A stretch of 64,000 nucleotides of DNA from Saxidomus purpurata (GCA_022818135.1 JAFMSR010000012.1:6883358-6947357); one strand, 5' to 3'. Counted from the stretch's first letter, positions 24,429 to 36,776 are shown. Notes: generated from the letters alone by a model not told the origin. Program-made: numbers and translations.

Positions 24429-27400
24429 TTCTACTGATGTTTCTACCGTGCACTGACATCTAAATTTTTACCGTTTGCCTTGCAAACTGGTGTTTCTACG
24501 GTGCACAGACATCTGATGTTTCTACCTTGCCTTAACAACTGATGTTTCTACCGTGAACAGACATCTGATGTTTCTACCATGCACAGACATCTGATGTTTC
24601 TACCTTGCCTTAACAACTGATGTTTCTACCGTGCATTGACATCTGATGTTTCTACCGTGTTTTGACATCTGATGTTTCTACCGTGTACTGACAACTTATG
24701 TTTCTACGGTGCCTTGCAAACTGGTGTTTCTAATGTGCCTTTTCAACTGATGTTTCTACCATGCACTTTCATCTGATATTTCTACCGTACCCTGACATCT
24801 GATGTTTGTACCGTGCATTGACAGCTGATGTTTCTACCTTGCCTTAACAACTGATGTTTCTACCGTGCACTGACATCTGATGTTTCTACCTTGCCTTAAC
24901 AACTGATGTTTGTACCGTGCACTGACATCTGATGTTTCTACCTTGCCTTAACAACTGATGTTTCTACCGTGCACTGACATCTGATGTTTCTACCTTGCCT
25001 TGACAACTGATGTTTCTACCGTGCACTGACATCTGATGTTTCTACCTTGCCTTGACAACTGATGTTTTTACCGTGCACTGACATCTGATGTTTCTATCGT
25101 GCCTTGACAACTGATGTTTCTACCGTGCATTGACGGCTGATGTTAGTACCGTGCACTGACATCTGATGTTTCTACCGTGCATTGACATCTGATGTTTCTA
25201 CCGTGTACTGACAACTTATGTTTCTACGATGCCTTGCAAACTGGTGTTTCTACAGTGCACTGACATTTGATGTTTCTACCTTGCCTCGACGGCTGATGTT
25301 TGTACCGTGCACTGACATCTGATGTTTCTACCGTGCATTGACAGCTGATGTTTCTACCGTGTACTGACAACTTATGTTTCTACGATGCCTTGCAAACTGG
25401 TGTTTCTACCGTGCACTGACATATGATGTTTCTACCTTGCCTTGACAACTGATGTTTCTACCGTGCACTGACATCTGATGTTTCTATCGCGCCTTGACAA
25501 CTGATGTTTCTACCTTGCCTTGACAGCTGATGTGTTTACCTTGCACTAACATCTGATGTTTCTACCATGTACGGACAACTGATGCTTCTACCGTGCATTG
25601 ACATCTGATGTTTCTACCGTGTTATGACAAGTTATGTTTCTACGGTGCCATGCAAACTGGGTTTTCTACCTTACCTTGACATCTGATGTTTCTACCTTGC
25701 CTTGACAACTGATGTTTCTACCGTGCACTGACTTCTGATGTTTCTACCGTGCACTGACATCTGATGTTTCTAATGTGCACTGACATCTGATGTTTCTATC
25801 GTGCCTTGACAACTGATGTTTCTGCTATGCACTGACATCTGATGTTTCTATCGTGCACTGACATCTGATGTTTCTACCGTGCACTGACTTCTGATGTTTC
25901 TACCGTGCACTGACATCTGATGTTTCTAATGTGCACTGACATCTGATGTTTCTATCGTGCCTTGACAACTGATGTTCCTGTCATGCACTGACATCTGATG
26001 TTTCTACCGTGCACTGACATCTGATGTTTCTATCGTGCACTGACATCTGATGTTTGTACTATGCACTGAGTCTGCTGTTTCTACTATGCACTGACAACTG
26101 ATATTTTAACCGTGTCTTGACAACTGATGTTTCTACAGTGCCTTGACAACTGATGTTTCTACGGTGCCTAAACAACCGATGTTTATACCATACCTTGCAA
26201 ACTGATGTGTCTAACGTGCACTGACATCTGATGTTTCTACCTTGCCTTGACACCTTATGTTTCTACGGTGCCTAAACAACTGGTGTGTCTACAGTGTCTG
26301 ACAACTGATGTTTCTACCGTGCACTGACATATGATGTTTCTACCTTACCTTAACAAATGATGTTTCTACGGTGCCTAAACAACTGGTGTTTCTACCGTGT
26401 CTGACAACTGATGTTTCTACCGTGTCTGACAACTGGTGTTTCTACCGTGAACTGTCATCTGATGTTTCTACTGTGCCTTGACAGCTGATGTTTCTACATT
26501 GCCTTGACAGCTGATGTTTCTACTGTACACTGACATCTGATGTTTCTACAGTGCACTGAAAACTGATGTTTCTATCATGCCTTGACAACTAATGTTTCTA
26601 CTATCCATTGACAATTAGTGTTTGACACCTGATGTTTCTACTGTGCCTTGACAACTGATGTTTCTACCTTGCCTTGTAATCTGATGTTTCTACCGTGCAC
26701 TGACATCTGATGTTTCTTCTGTGCCTAGACAGCAGATGTTTCTACCTTGCATTGCAAACTGATGTTTCTACCGTGCACTGACATCTGATGTTTCTTCTTT
26801 GCCTAGACAGCAGATGTTTCTACATTGCAAACTGATGTTTCTACTGTGCATTGACATCTGATGTTTCTACCGTGTTTTGACATCTGATGTTTCTACCGTG
26901 TACCGACAACTTATGTTTCTACGGTGCCTTGCAAACTGGTGTTTCTAACGTGCCTTTTCAACTGGTGTTTTCTACCATGCACTTTCATCTGATGTTTCTA
27001 CCGTACCCTGACATCTGATGTTTCTACGTGCATTGACAGCTGGTGTTTCTACTATGCACTGTTGTCTGATGTTTCTACCGTGCCTTGACAACTGATGTTT
27101 CTACAGTGTCTTGACAACTGGTGTTTCTACCATGCCTTGACATCTGGTGTTTCTACCATGCCTTGACAACTGGTGTTTCTACCATGCCTTGACAACTGAT
27201 GTTTCTACCGTGTCTTGACAACTGGTGTTTCTATCAAGCACTGACAACAGGTGTTTCTACCATGCCTTGACACCTGATGTTTCTACCGTGTCTTGACAAC
27301 TGGTGTTTCTACCGTTCCTTGACAAATAATGTTTTTACCGTGCACTGACATCTGGTGTTTCTTCTGTGCCTTGACAACTAATGTTTCTACTGTGCACTGA

Positions 27401-27815
27401 TAACTGATGCTTCTACGATGTCGTGACAAGTGGTGTTTCTACCATGTACTGACATCTGATGTTTCTACTGGGCCTTGACAACTGGTGTTTCTACCATGCC
27501 TTGACACTGATGTTTCTACTGTGCTTTGGCACCTGATGTTCTTTTTTCTGTTCTTTGGCAACTGATGTTTCTACTGTGCTTTGAAATCTGATGTTTCTAC
27601 TTTGCTTTGACACCTGATGTTTCTACTGTGCCTTGACAACTGGTGTTTCTACCCTGCCTTGACACTGATGTTTCCTTTGTGCTTTGGCACGTGGTGTTTT
27701 TTCTGTGCTTTGGCAACTGATGTTTTACTGTGTTTTTACACATGATGTTTCTACTGTGCTTTGGCACCTGAAGTATCAACTGTGACTCGGCACCATATGT
27801 TTCTTCTGTGTTTTG
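24429..27815. repeat. 26-bp satellite array, about 130 units
   Basis: The consensus monomer reads CTGATGTTTCTACC then GTGCACTGACAT, 26 bases. It recurs head-to-tail for about 3.4 kb with monomer variants (TTGCCTTAACAA, GTGCCTTGACAA, GTGTACTGACAACTT and others). Between about 24830 and 25080 two variants alternate, giving a 52-base period. Elsewhere blocks recur at 156 bases (six monomers), for example 25228 to 25384 and 25730 to 25886. The right end from about 27500 is decayed. The period is not divisible by three, so the minus-strand frames at 26059-26253 and 27597-27779 are by-products. Confidence 0.97.
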
Positions 27816-28285
27816 ACACCATTGCCTTGATATCTTGTCATGCTTTGGATAAGAAACAACTTTTTTATTGTCATTGGATCAGTATTCTTTGATTCATCAA
27901 ACATAAAAGGGACCGTTAACTGATTTTCGGTAGGCAAGCTAAAGTCTTATGTCTATGACCAGGACCCATATGTACATAAAATGCGTTACGAATATATCGC
28001 ATACTTCCGTAACGTTTACTTTTCCATATGAAACGCACACTTGACGATTGAATAAAAAATACTTGGTAATATTTAGCCGGCTAAGTATGATATCCCACTG
28101 ACGGATTATCCTTTTTGAATGGAAGAGTATATTGCCAGAGTTTGGCCATCCTACAAAGTGTGTGAGCGTGCATTTGCATTTTTGACAGTGGTGTGAATTT
28201 GTTGAGAAATTGTACAATACCATTTCTGTTTGTACTACCTTCTTCAAATTAAGATAATAGATGTACATTGTAATATTGTTATTTT
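27816..28285. other. No gene seen
   Basis: Unique-looking flank of the satellite. The minus-strand frame at 27939-28268 has no recognisable domain. Confidence 0.4.
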
Positions 28286-28415
28286 ATTACTATTATTATT
28301 TTATTACCGTCATCATCATCAGCAGCAGCAACAACATCATCATCAGCAGAACAACATCATCATCAGCAGCAGCATCATCATCATCAGCAGCAGCAGCATC
28401 AGCAGCATCATCAGT
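28286..28415 (+). repeat. Compound ATT then CAT/CAG trinucleotide microsatellite
   Basis: An ATT-rich stretch passes into mixed CAT, CAG and CAA triplets to about 28415. The two overlapping frames here (28230-28488) encode His/Gln and Ser/Ala homopolymers in different phases, as expected of a trinucleotide repeat rather than a gene. A GGAC-rich patch follows at 28494-28520. Confidence 0.9.
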
Positions 28416-28520
28416 TGTGATGAGCAACTGTTCCAAGTCAATTAAAAATATTTCAGTGTATGAGAAAGTTAAAGTCCGGAGAAGTTAATCCGGGTGGACG
28501 GACGAACGGACAGACGCACG

Positions 28521-29249
28521 TACATACACTGAACCGTCATTGTGACAAATACGTCGAACAATCGCCAGCTGGCTCGACAAAAATTACCCCTTGAGGTAAT
28601 ATGTATATGAGACCTTTAAACTTACCTCCCACCCTACAGCAAAATCCAGGTGTATTTTAGTCTCGTGCAGAAAATTGCATGATGTAATTATTTAATTGAT
28701 AAACAATGACAGGTGCCTTATTGAATCAACAGACATTTTGAAGAAAAAAAATAATTTAGAAATTCCGGCATTTATCGTAGCAGCCGTGGTAGCATCCAGT
28801 AAATGGTCAGCTAATGCAAACGCAAATCGGATGTCGACGAAAATTAAGCGAGTAAAATTTACTTTGTAAGACATTTTTCGATATAATAATATCTCATAAA
28901 AGGTCAGTACAATAACTCTTGTTTTTCAGCTTTTCAAAAATGCAATCATTACTATTGTACATAAACAAATCACAAGTAACAACTTAATATCATTGTTTTC
29001 TTATGGCTGATTATCAATTCGATGTAAACTTGTATTTCGATTGATGATAAAAATCTGTATCTGCAACATAATTGACAAAAATCTTTGCATAATTTGTTTT
29101 TCATGTATTGAAAGGTAGATGTGCTTTTAAGCAAGCAGCACGAGACCAACCACTGACGCCCTACAGATTAAGTTGAAGCCTAGGCGTTGCTTCAACCTTT
29201 ATTATGGCAAGATAATTTCCTGTTTAATCAAAAATTATCTCGATTTCAT
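28521..29249. other. No gene seen
   Basis: Nothing supported apart from a short inverted repeat GTTGAAGC...GCTTCAAC near 29173-29197. Confidence 0.4.
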
Positions 29250-29850
29250 GGAGATATCTCATAAAATAGGTGATATATCTCACAGTTCAGAGATATCTCT
29301 GTGAGAAAAACTTATATATGTCATGTTTGAAAGATATCTTTCAATATTAAATGGGTATCTCTCAATGTAATAGAAATATCTCTCTACCATACAGAGATAT
29401 CTCTCCTACCTCAAAAGATATCTCTGAAAAGGAGGTACATGTACGTTTAAAAATAGAGAGATGTCTCTAAGAATTAAAGAGATACCTCTTAAACTCTGAA
29501 AGATATCTCTCAAATGATGTTAAACAGATATCTCGATATCTCTGTAAGCAGAAGAGATATCTCTTAAAGTACATGAGGTATATTTTCTGTTATACTAAGA
29601 TACATATAAGCGTTGAAGAGATATCTCTATTAAAACGGGATATCTGTTTAAACTAGAAAGATATCTCTCAAAAATTGAAAGATATCTCTCAAATGATATT
29701 AAATAGATATCTCTGTAAGTATGCAACTAGAAGAGCTATCTTTTAAAGTCCAGGAGATATCTTTCTGTGACACAAAGATATCTATCAGTGCGAAAGAAAT
29801 ATCTCTTTTAAAACGAAATATGTGTCATTGAAATTAGCGAGATATCTATT
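29250..29850. repeat. Array of GATATC-centred palindromes, locus 1
   Basis: About 24 occurrences of the palindrome AGAGATATCTCT or close variants fall in 600 bases, at 18-40 base spacing (mostly 20-25). The intervening spacers are unrelated or only loosely related, so the conserved unit is the palindrome itself rather than the whole period. A sub-block at about 29381-29428 (CTCTCTACCATACAGAG, then CTCAAAAGATATCTCTGA) is also found at 34211-34262. No coding frame is supported. The biological role is unknown. Confidence 0.9.
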
Positions 29851-32800
29851 TTTGGAATAAATAGTAAAAAGGGTGGCGATACTTTATGTTACCGAAAATA
29901 TTTCCCTAAATATCGCGTTAGCCTCTAAAAGACTGCATCCGACATCTTATCCTTCATACCAGATCGGGATGCCTGCCACTTTTTACTGCAGAGCTTCGTT
30001 ACCGCCAAAAGCAGTTACCCTTGAGCCAGATATTCCCATCCGCCCCTGCAACAAGTGAAAGATTCTTACAGTCTTGTCACCCACGGTGTTCATAATCAAG
30101 ACTGGACAGCGTGAATTATTTACTCGTAACTGCTTGGTGTTGGGAACGGACACCCTGTTAAATTCGTTGTTAAAAGTCGGAAGGTTGACAGCGTTTAAGA
30201 AATTATAAATTTCTCATTTATTTCATAAACTCATATTAATTTTATCGTTACCACGAAACATTGCAATGATTGATGTACCAAAAAAGAAAAAGAGAAAACA
30301 ATGTTAACTTTAAGAGAATCTTTTCGCATTCATAGGTAACAATCGCCAGCTTTCGTCTGTTTAAAGGCTTAATAGATGTTCTGGAAATTTCACATGATGT
30401 ATGAAATTGTTTCTTTTTGACCATGTTTTCGTGAGCATTAATTAAATGTAGCAGAAATAAAAATCTTTAAAATTTTGCAAATACTTTGTAGGTAATATTC
30501 ATGATATTAAAGGGTAGCCCATAACACAGGGTAGCCCACATCAAGGAAAACGAGTACAGCATTTTTTATTTCATAATATTATATTGAAAGTTTACTGCCC
30601 CTTATATAAGTTTCTAATGACAAGCTTGTTGTTAAGATATTACATGCAATTGTATATTAATAAAATTAATTGTCTGTAATAAAAGCTCACAGCTGCACAC
30701 TGTTGGGTCAAACACTAATTGCACTATTCGTTGTTAAAATACAATTTGGTTTCTTTACTTTAGGTTTATGTATCCGCGACCATGACTTCCATTTTAAATT
30801 TAAAGTTCTGAAATGCAAAAACTCCAAATGCAAAAGCTTTTCGTTGCATTCTCTTACAACGCTCAGAGAGTACCCGTTACCTTTTCAGAATTGTGAACAG
30901 TTTTGCGGATGACAATGAAGCCTGATGCAAACATACTTTCACTGAATTAATATGTACACAATTAAATTAATGTTACATTATCACTCAAATACGATAAATT
31001 TTTGTGATTGAAATTATGTTTTGTCCAATCGCAGAGCAGTATTCGCTGCAATATAACTTGGGTAAATCAATATATACAACGTCAGTAAATGGGTTACAAA
31101 TTTCAAACATTAAGAAACTTTATTAAAATGGAACTCGTAACAAACTCAGTAGCGGTTTGTTAAATTAAAGGCATTACACCAATGTGAATGTGCTATGGTC
31201 TCATTTTAAAGTGAATTGTTTGTATGTCAGGTTTTCTCAAGGCACATCAAAGTTTGACCATGATTACTTAAGTAAAGTGGCTTAAGTAACAAGCCCAAAT
31301 GTAGCAGAATTTCCCACAAGGTACCTGAGTCCTCGAACAATTCTTACACTAGTCAAGCAGTGAAGATACAGTTACATTATATATGATACTGAGATCGACA
31401 GCCAACTTACTCTTAGATCGACTTAAATACAAGTATGAAACACTAAAACGAGAACCAGTCACCGGAAGTAGCTTGTCGTCTGCCATGAAGTGATTGACAG
31501 AGTGAGCGGCAGGTAATTGTTCAAAATTTGAAAAATGATATCTCGTTAAATTAATTTCTACTGTAGCAATTTTTTTCCAAATTCCACCTTGATTAAACTG
31601 GATAATTTGCCGCGAATCAGGTTAACCGTTTTTGATGGCTGTCAGTGGTCGAACCTGACATGCAAATTAGAAATTTTACACGTGTTACATGTTAGTGCAT
31701 TTCCTGTAAATGAAATGCCTGATTTTCTCTCTTACTTTTTTCAACTGTAAATGGTATACATAATTCTGAACCACCTTGCGTCACTAAGCATGATTTATTG
31801 TCTTGAAAAACTTGTTGAGAAGTATCTACAGACTTCTTGTTTTTGTTATTTGATGTTTTTGACGATGAGAAACTTGAAAAAAATGTTTCCACATTTTTTA
31901 AAGAATACCACTTGGTGTCCTTATTCAAAATAAACTCAGCATAGAATAATCATGGTAAAATGTGGCGAAGATGAGTGAAAGTGATTTATTGTTTGCCATT
32001 GTTAGTTTCGAGGGGAGGAGAATAGAAGAGCAGTTGTGAGATGAATAGGAGGCTGGCGGGAAATGATTAATGAGGGCATGGGTGGGGAAACCATTAATAC
32101 ATACGTGGGATTATTCTCCGGCGAGTGAAGAACGTTTTTGTAGAAAATAGTATAAAACTTTATGAGAAAATATATTTTACTACGACAGTTTCTTCTTTTC
32201 TTAGTTCGATTAGGGATTTCTGCGAATGGTAAAATAATCAAAGTTTGCGTACTTAATAATAAATCTAAACGAATTCTTATGTGCCATGATAAATTATAGA
32301 TCCTTTTAAACAAGTATTATATCATTTATGTTAATGTAGAGATATTTTTTAGCATTTGGGACATTTCATTACATTTTATTTTGATTAAAAAATCGGCGAT
32401 AAAAAACCGGGCTACTGAAATCATATGTTGGAAGTGAAACTGAAATGTAATTTGCATGCAAGACTGGTTTGTTATGTAACCCAAAACCTGCTAGCAGAGC
32501 TTGGATCTCCATCTCGCAAAGAATGATTGATGTTTCTAACGCTTAGCATTATATCATGTTACTTTTATACGCCTGTATATCCCAATCGTCGTCAACCGAA
32601 CTTCGACCTTCAATAAGACGACAGTTTAAGTCCATTTTTTTGGCCAATTAGATGTTTTCAATTAAAGCGCGGTTTTCAAAAATCGAATGATTTATTTCCA
32701 TTGCTGTGTATCGGAATAGCTGCCAGTGGTGGTATAATGTGATTGATTGATTTGATATGTAGACTGGACTTCTATCATAAGATTTTCACTGTTTTCAAAG

Positions 32801-33414
32801 ATCACAAAGTAAAGTTCGATCATTTTTATGCTTTAGGCTGATTTTTCCTAGTGGAAGTTTGCTAGTTAATGCCAGCAAATACGGATGGTTTGTGTACGTG
32901 TCTTATTTAGTATTTCTTGTCGCCCTTTGCGTTACATCAGCTGAACGAAGGAAGTGAAATAATCTGCAATAGACTCCTCTGATGTTTACGTATTAAACAC
33001 ATGCTGGCCTGGTCCAAAACCATCCCTTAAGTTTTTATATAATCTGTATTAAAACAAAAAAAGCCTTGAAATGAATAATTGAAAATAAATTTCTTTTCAG
33101 ACAAATGATCAAATCTAAATCTACCACAACAAGGCCCTAGTAATGATGAATACTTTTACACATTGAAAGCGAAATAACCTTATAACTACAAACGCTTATA
33201 TCGAGCTCCGAACGTTCTGTTTATATCAGTATTTTTCCGTGATATAGTTATATTCAGTAACCAGCGTAACGGTTGACATTTACAGCACAGTAATTTCTAA
33301 AACCAGAGTCCGTGAAAAAACTGTGTAATGGAGCACGTAAGCTATGAACCATTTTGCAATCGTTTCAAGCGAAGCTGTCTGTATACTGTCGTGTTTTTTG
33401 TTATGCGTTTTTTT
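29851..33414. other. Gene-free stretch
   Basis: No exon, RNA gene or clear repeat was recognised over about 3.5 kb. Short frames at 30670-30912, 31692-31933 and 32002-32313 show no domain or codon pattern that I would trust. Confidence 0.4.
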
Positions 33415-34015
33415 TTAATTCCCCGAACACAAAGTGTTTGGGGGGTATACTTGATTCAGCTTGTCCGTCCGTCCGTCCGTCCGTCCGTCCGTCTGTAGAC
33501 GGAATCTTGTGGACACTAGATCTCCAATAGTCCTGATCAGAATTTAATAATACTTCACACAAGTGATAAGTACAATGCCTAGTCGTGCATGGTCCATGTT
33601 TCGGGTCTCTAGGTCAAAGGTCAAGGTCACAGGGGCTCGGGAGAGGAAAATCTTGTGGACGCTAAATCTCCAAAACCCCTGGTCAGAATTTGATGATACT
33701 TCAAACAAGTGATAAGTACAATACCTAGTTGTGCATGGTCTAGGTTTCGGGTCTCTAGGTCAAAGGCCAAGGTCACAGGGGCTTGAGATGGTAAAATCTT
33801 GTGAACGCTAAATCTTTAAAAATCCCTGGTCAGAATTTAATGATACTTCATAGAAGTGATAAGCACCATGCCTAGTTGTGCATGGTCCATGTTTCGGGTC
33901 ACTACATCAAAGGTCACAGGGGCTCGAGATAGTAAAATCTTGTGCGCTTTTAATCTCCAAACCCGCTGGTTAAAATTTAATTATACTTCACAGAAGCCTT
34001 AAGTTGTGCAGGTCC
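33415..34015 (+). repeat. Tandem repeat with 146-bp period, about 3.5 units, headed by a GTCC run
   Basis: Starts with a small palindrome (CCCCGAACACAAAGTGTTTGGGG), then a (CCGT)n run at 33465-33493. The anchor AATCTTGTG recurs at 33503, 33649, 33795 and 33936, giving spacings of 146, 146 and 141. Each unit contains GGTCAGAATTTAATGATACTTC, AAGTGATAAG, ATGCCTAG, TGCATGGTCCATGTTTCGGG and TCAAGGTCACAGGGGCT. Units degrade toward the right, which suggests a directional element such as the end of a Helitron-like or other dispersed family. No protein is encoded. Confidence 0.9.
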
Positions 34016-34204
34016 AATAATCAAAGCATCAAATATTACATAGATTTTAAATACTGTGTCAGTGGGGTGTTCGAGGGGTATTTATCACCTTCAGTGATAG
34101 TTCTAGTTTGGTATGCTATATTCAAACAGCAGCTTGCACTACTTTTCCCTAGCGCAATTTTACAGTTGTTATCAGCACATTTTACATTATCTACTGTGTT
34201 TGAA

Positions 34205-34375
34205 ATATAGCATCTCTACCGTACAGAGATATATCTCCTTCCTTAAAAGATATCACTGCAAAAAAGCCATATCTTAAAAGTTATGGAGATATCTTTCTAA
34301 TCACGAGATATATCTCTGTTTTCAATGAAAGGTCGCCGCAAAGAGATATCTCTTTTCATTAGAAAGATATCCTCA
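34205..34375. repeat. GATATC palindrome array, locus 2
   Basis: Seven or so copies of the AGATATCT-type palindrome in 170 bases, including one full AGAGATATCTCT near 34341-34352. The left part aligns with 29381-29428 of locus 1, so the loci share ancestry beyond the core motif. Confidence 0.8.
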
Positions 34376-34964
34376 TATGGTACAATAATTTATTTTTTAG
34401 TCATATTATGCTCCCTCACGAGAGCTTTTCAGTAATGATCGCGTCAGCTAATGTTTGTTGTTATTTGTATCTTGTCGATTTTAAATAAATAAATTTATTA
34501 TTATTACATGTATTATTTCTTTTCTTCTTTTATTTATTATCATTATTATTATTAGTAGTAGAAGTAGTATAAGTATTATCGTTGTGGTAGTAAATGTGTA
34601 GGGGCGGATCATGTGGGATGGGGGTCCAAACTTCAGGTGACTATTGCTAATATATGTTCTGGTGAAATAAGTTTATTCAAACATATTGTCATTATTTAGA
34701 TCTCTTTAACATTTCATGACTTTCTGTGAAAATACTAAGTCTTTCATTTTCGCGAGTTTTCGTAGTTTTGACTTGATCTTTAAATTGCGTCACCTATTCA
34801 ACTCCGTATGCGATTTGTTTGACTGTGTCATATTAAACAATATCTATGACATCAAACACAACTGCTTTTATTTTTAAGAACACGACCTCTTGATGCACTG
34901 ACCCCGGACGGACAATTTCGAGAACGAAATAACCCGAACCAACAAAAGTACGGGGATCAGTTGG
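34376..34964. other. No gene seen; ATT/TAG microsatellite
   Basis: An impure TTATTA/TAGTAG tract lies at about 34530-34590. The segment separates GATATC loci 2 and 3 and could have been inserted between them. No gene is supported. Confidence 0.4.
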
Positions 34965-35112
34965 TTGCTGCGAAATATCTCTTGTCCATTTAAGATATAT
35001 CTCTTGCAGCTCCATAGATATCTCTATAGTATTACAAGATATCTGTCAAAAAGTGATGATCTCTTCTACTGACAGAGATATCTCTACTAAAACGAACTAT
35101 ATATCTTTGCAA
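34965..35112. repeat. GATATC palindrome array, locus 3
   Basis: Five to seven copies of AAGATAT(A)TCTCT and AGAGATATCTCT variants. The block AGAGATATCTCTACTAAAACG resembles AGAGATATCTCTATTAAAACG of locus 1 near 29618. Confidence 0.8.
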
Positions 35113-35226
35113 TCAGAGATTGGGTGGGAAAGTTTCTGAATTTTCCAGTTCCCAGGCCGGGATTCGAACCGGGGACCTCCGGATAGGTAGTACAGAGCGT
35201 TAATCACTCGACCACCACACCACCCT
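35113..35226 (-). mobile_element. tRNA-derived SINE, family 3, short copy
   Basis: Minus-strand reading from 35226 gives GGTGTGGTGGTCGAGTG (A-box region), a GCTCTGTACTACC anticodon-like region and a near-consensus B box CCCGGTTCGAATCCCGG. AACTGGAAAATTCAGAAAC follows, matching the body of the copy at 4396-4622. It stops against GATATC locus 3, so it is truncated. It is not a functional tRNA: the acceptor stem is missing. Confidence 0.8.
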
Positions 35227-35299
35227 TTTATTTTGTTTACAATCCAGTTAATTGATTAATAAAAATATATGACTGCTGTCAGGAAACCTCTGAAATAGA

Positions 35300-36296
35300 A
35301 AATCCGTCGTCTGTCCGTCCCTCATAAACCGCTTCATGGAATATCAATAAACTTGGCTAGAGGCATCATGGCATTAAGCTCTCTTAAATTTGCTCTAATG
35401 CTTCCAGTTGACTAAACAAAATGGCCCCGAGAGCTAAAAATAGAAAAAAAACTTCATCTCCAAAACAACAAGGTCTAGACCCTAGATATTTGGTGTGAGG
35501 CATTGTCTAGTGTACTGCTACCAAATTTGTTCAAATCTTGCTCCTATGGTCAATATAGGCCGTGTCCGGGGCGTCACTTGTTCGACATAGAGTTATGTAA
35601 GAAAACCTTTAAAAACTTCTTCTCCAAAACCACAAGGTCTACAGCTTAGATATTTGGTGTGTAATATTGTCGGGTGGACTTCTAAGTTTGTTAAAATCTT
35701 GCCTCTGGGGTCAAAATTGTCTACCCAGGGGGTCACAGGTTTTCGTTTAGACTTATAAAGGAAATAATCTAAAATCTTCTTCTCCAAAACCACAAGGCAT
35801 AAAGCTTAGGTTTTTAGTAAGTAGCATTGTCAAAGGGACCTCTTCCAAGTTTGTTCAAAACATGCACCCGAGGTCAAAATTGACCCTCCCCGGGGATCAC
35901 TTGTTATATGAAAAACTTTTAAAATCTTCTTCTGCAAAACAACAACTTACGTCCCTATCAACCAGTGAGCTTTACTTGCAAACATTGATTTCCATAGCAA
36001 ACTGTAGCAGCCTCTTGTCATCAGTGACTTCCTTATAAACTATTGACTTCTCTTGCAATCACTGACTTCCACTATCACGGACTGTCACTGGTAGCTGGTA
36101 ACTTTTAGCAGCCAGTGGCTTTCCCTAGTAACCAATGACTTCCTTAGCAAATACTGACTCCCTTTAGTAACTAGTGATTTCCTTAGGTATGTGCACTGGT
36201 ACTCAGTTGAGCGATGTATGGTCATCATGGCCCTCTTGAGCGATATATGGTCATCATGGCCCTCTTGAGCGATATATGGTCACCATGGTCCTCTTG
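35300..36296 (+). repeat. Dispersed tandem-module repeat, copy 3
   Basis: Carries three successive modules built on TCTCCAAAACCACAAGG...CTTAGATATTTGG...GGTCAAAATTG...GGGGTCACTTG, starting near 35458, 35620 and 35782. A region of short CAGTGACTTCC-like units follows (35950-36190). It ends with three 29-bp units of GAGCGATATATGGTCATCATGG type at 36209, 36238 and 36267, where copy 2 has only one. The internal tandem growth is a property of the family. Confidence 0.8.
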
Positions 36297-36654
36297 TTTA
36301 TTGTAGTTATTTAATTGCATTCTAGTATGCATCGCCTCTCCATTAGTAGGCCTATTGTGTTCAGTCGTTTCATATTGTATTAGAATAAATACCATGGCCA
36401 TATTTAATTAACCCATGATCCTTTTTAAGATATGCAAATTTCCATTGAAAGAGATGTACCACCGCGCGTGAATTTTAATTCACATCTAGCGTTATGCGGG
36501 TATGTTGAATTCGTGACATTTCCGTCTAAAGAAATTCTCGAAAATTGAGATTCTATGGTGATTGTTTGGCCTTAAATTTACAATGCAGAAAAATTAGAAA
36601 CAATGGTATAACTAGTACACTATGACCCAATTCTGAAAATAAATAAATCTATAT
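36297..36654. other. No gene seen; octamer and near-palindrome
   Basis: A POU-type octamer ATGCAAAT lies at 36432-36439, and a near-perfect palindrome GTGAATTTTAATTCAC at about 36468-36483. Repeats are absent, so this patch is a weak candidate for conserved non-coding DNA. Confidence 0.25.
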
Positions 36655-36723
36655 CTTATTATTATTGTTATTATCATAATTATTATTATGAGTATTATTA
36701 TCATTATTACCATTATTATTATC

Positions 36724-36776
<53 letters not shown>

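Noticed and set aside
26059..27779. Minus-strand frames with repeated RNISCQGTVETSV-like peptides
   Set aside because: They come from the 26-bp satellite, whose period is not a multiple of three. The peptide pattern is a by-product, and stops appear wherever monomers vary.
28230..28488. His/Gln-rich and Ser/Ala-rich overlapping frames
   Set aside because: Both are readings of the same CAT/CAG microsatellite in different phases, with no flanking coding sequence.
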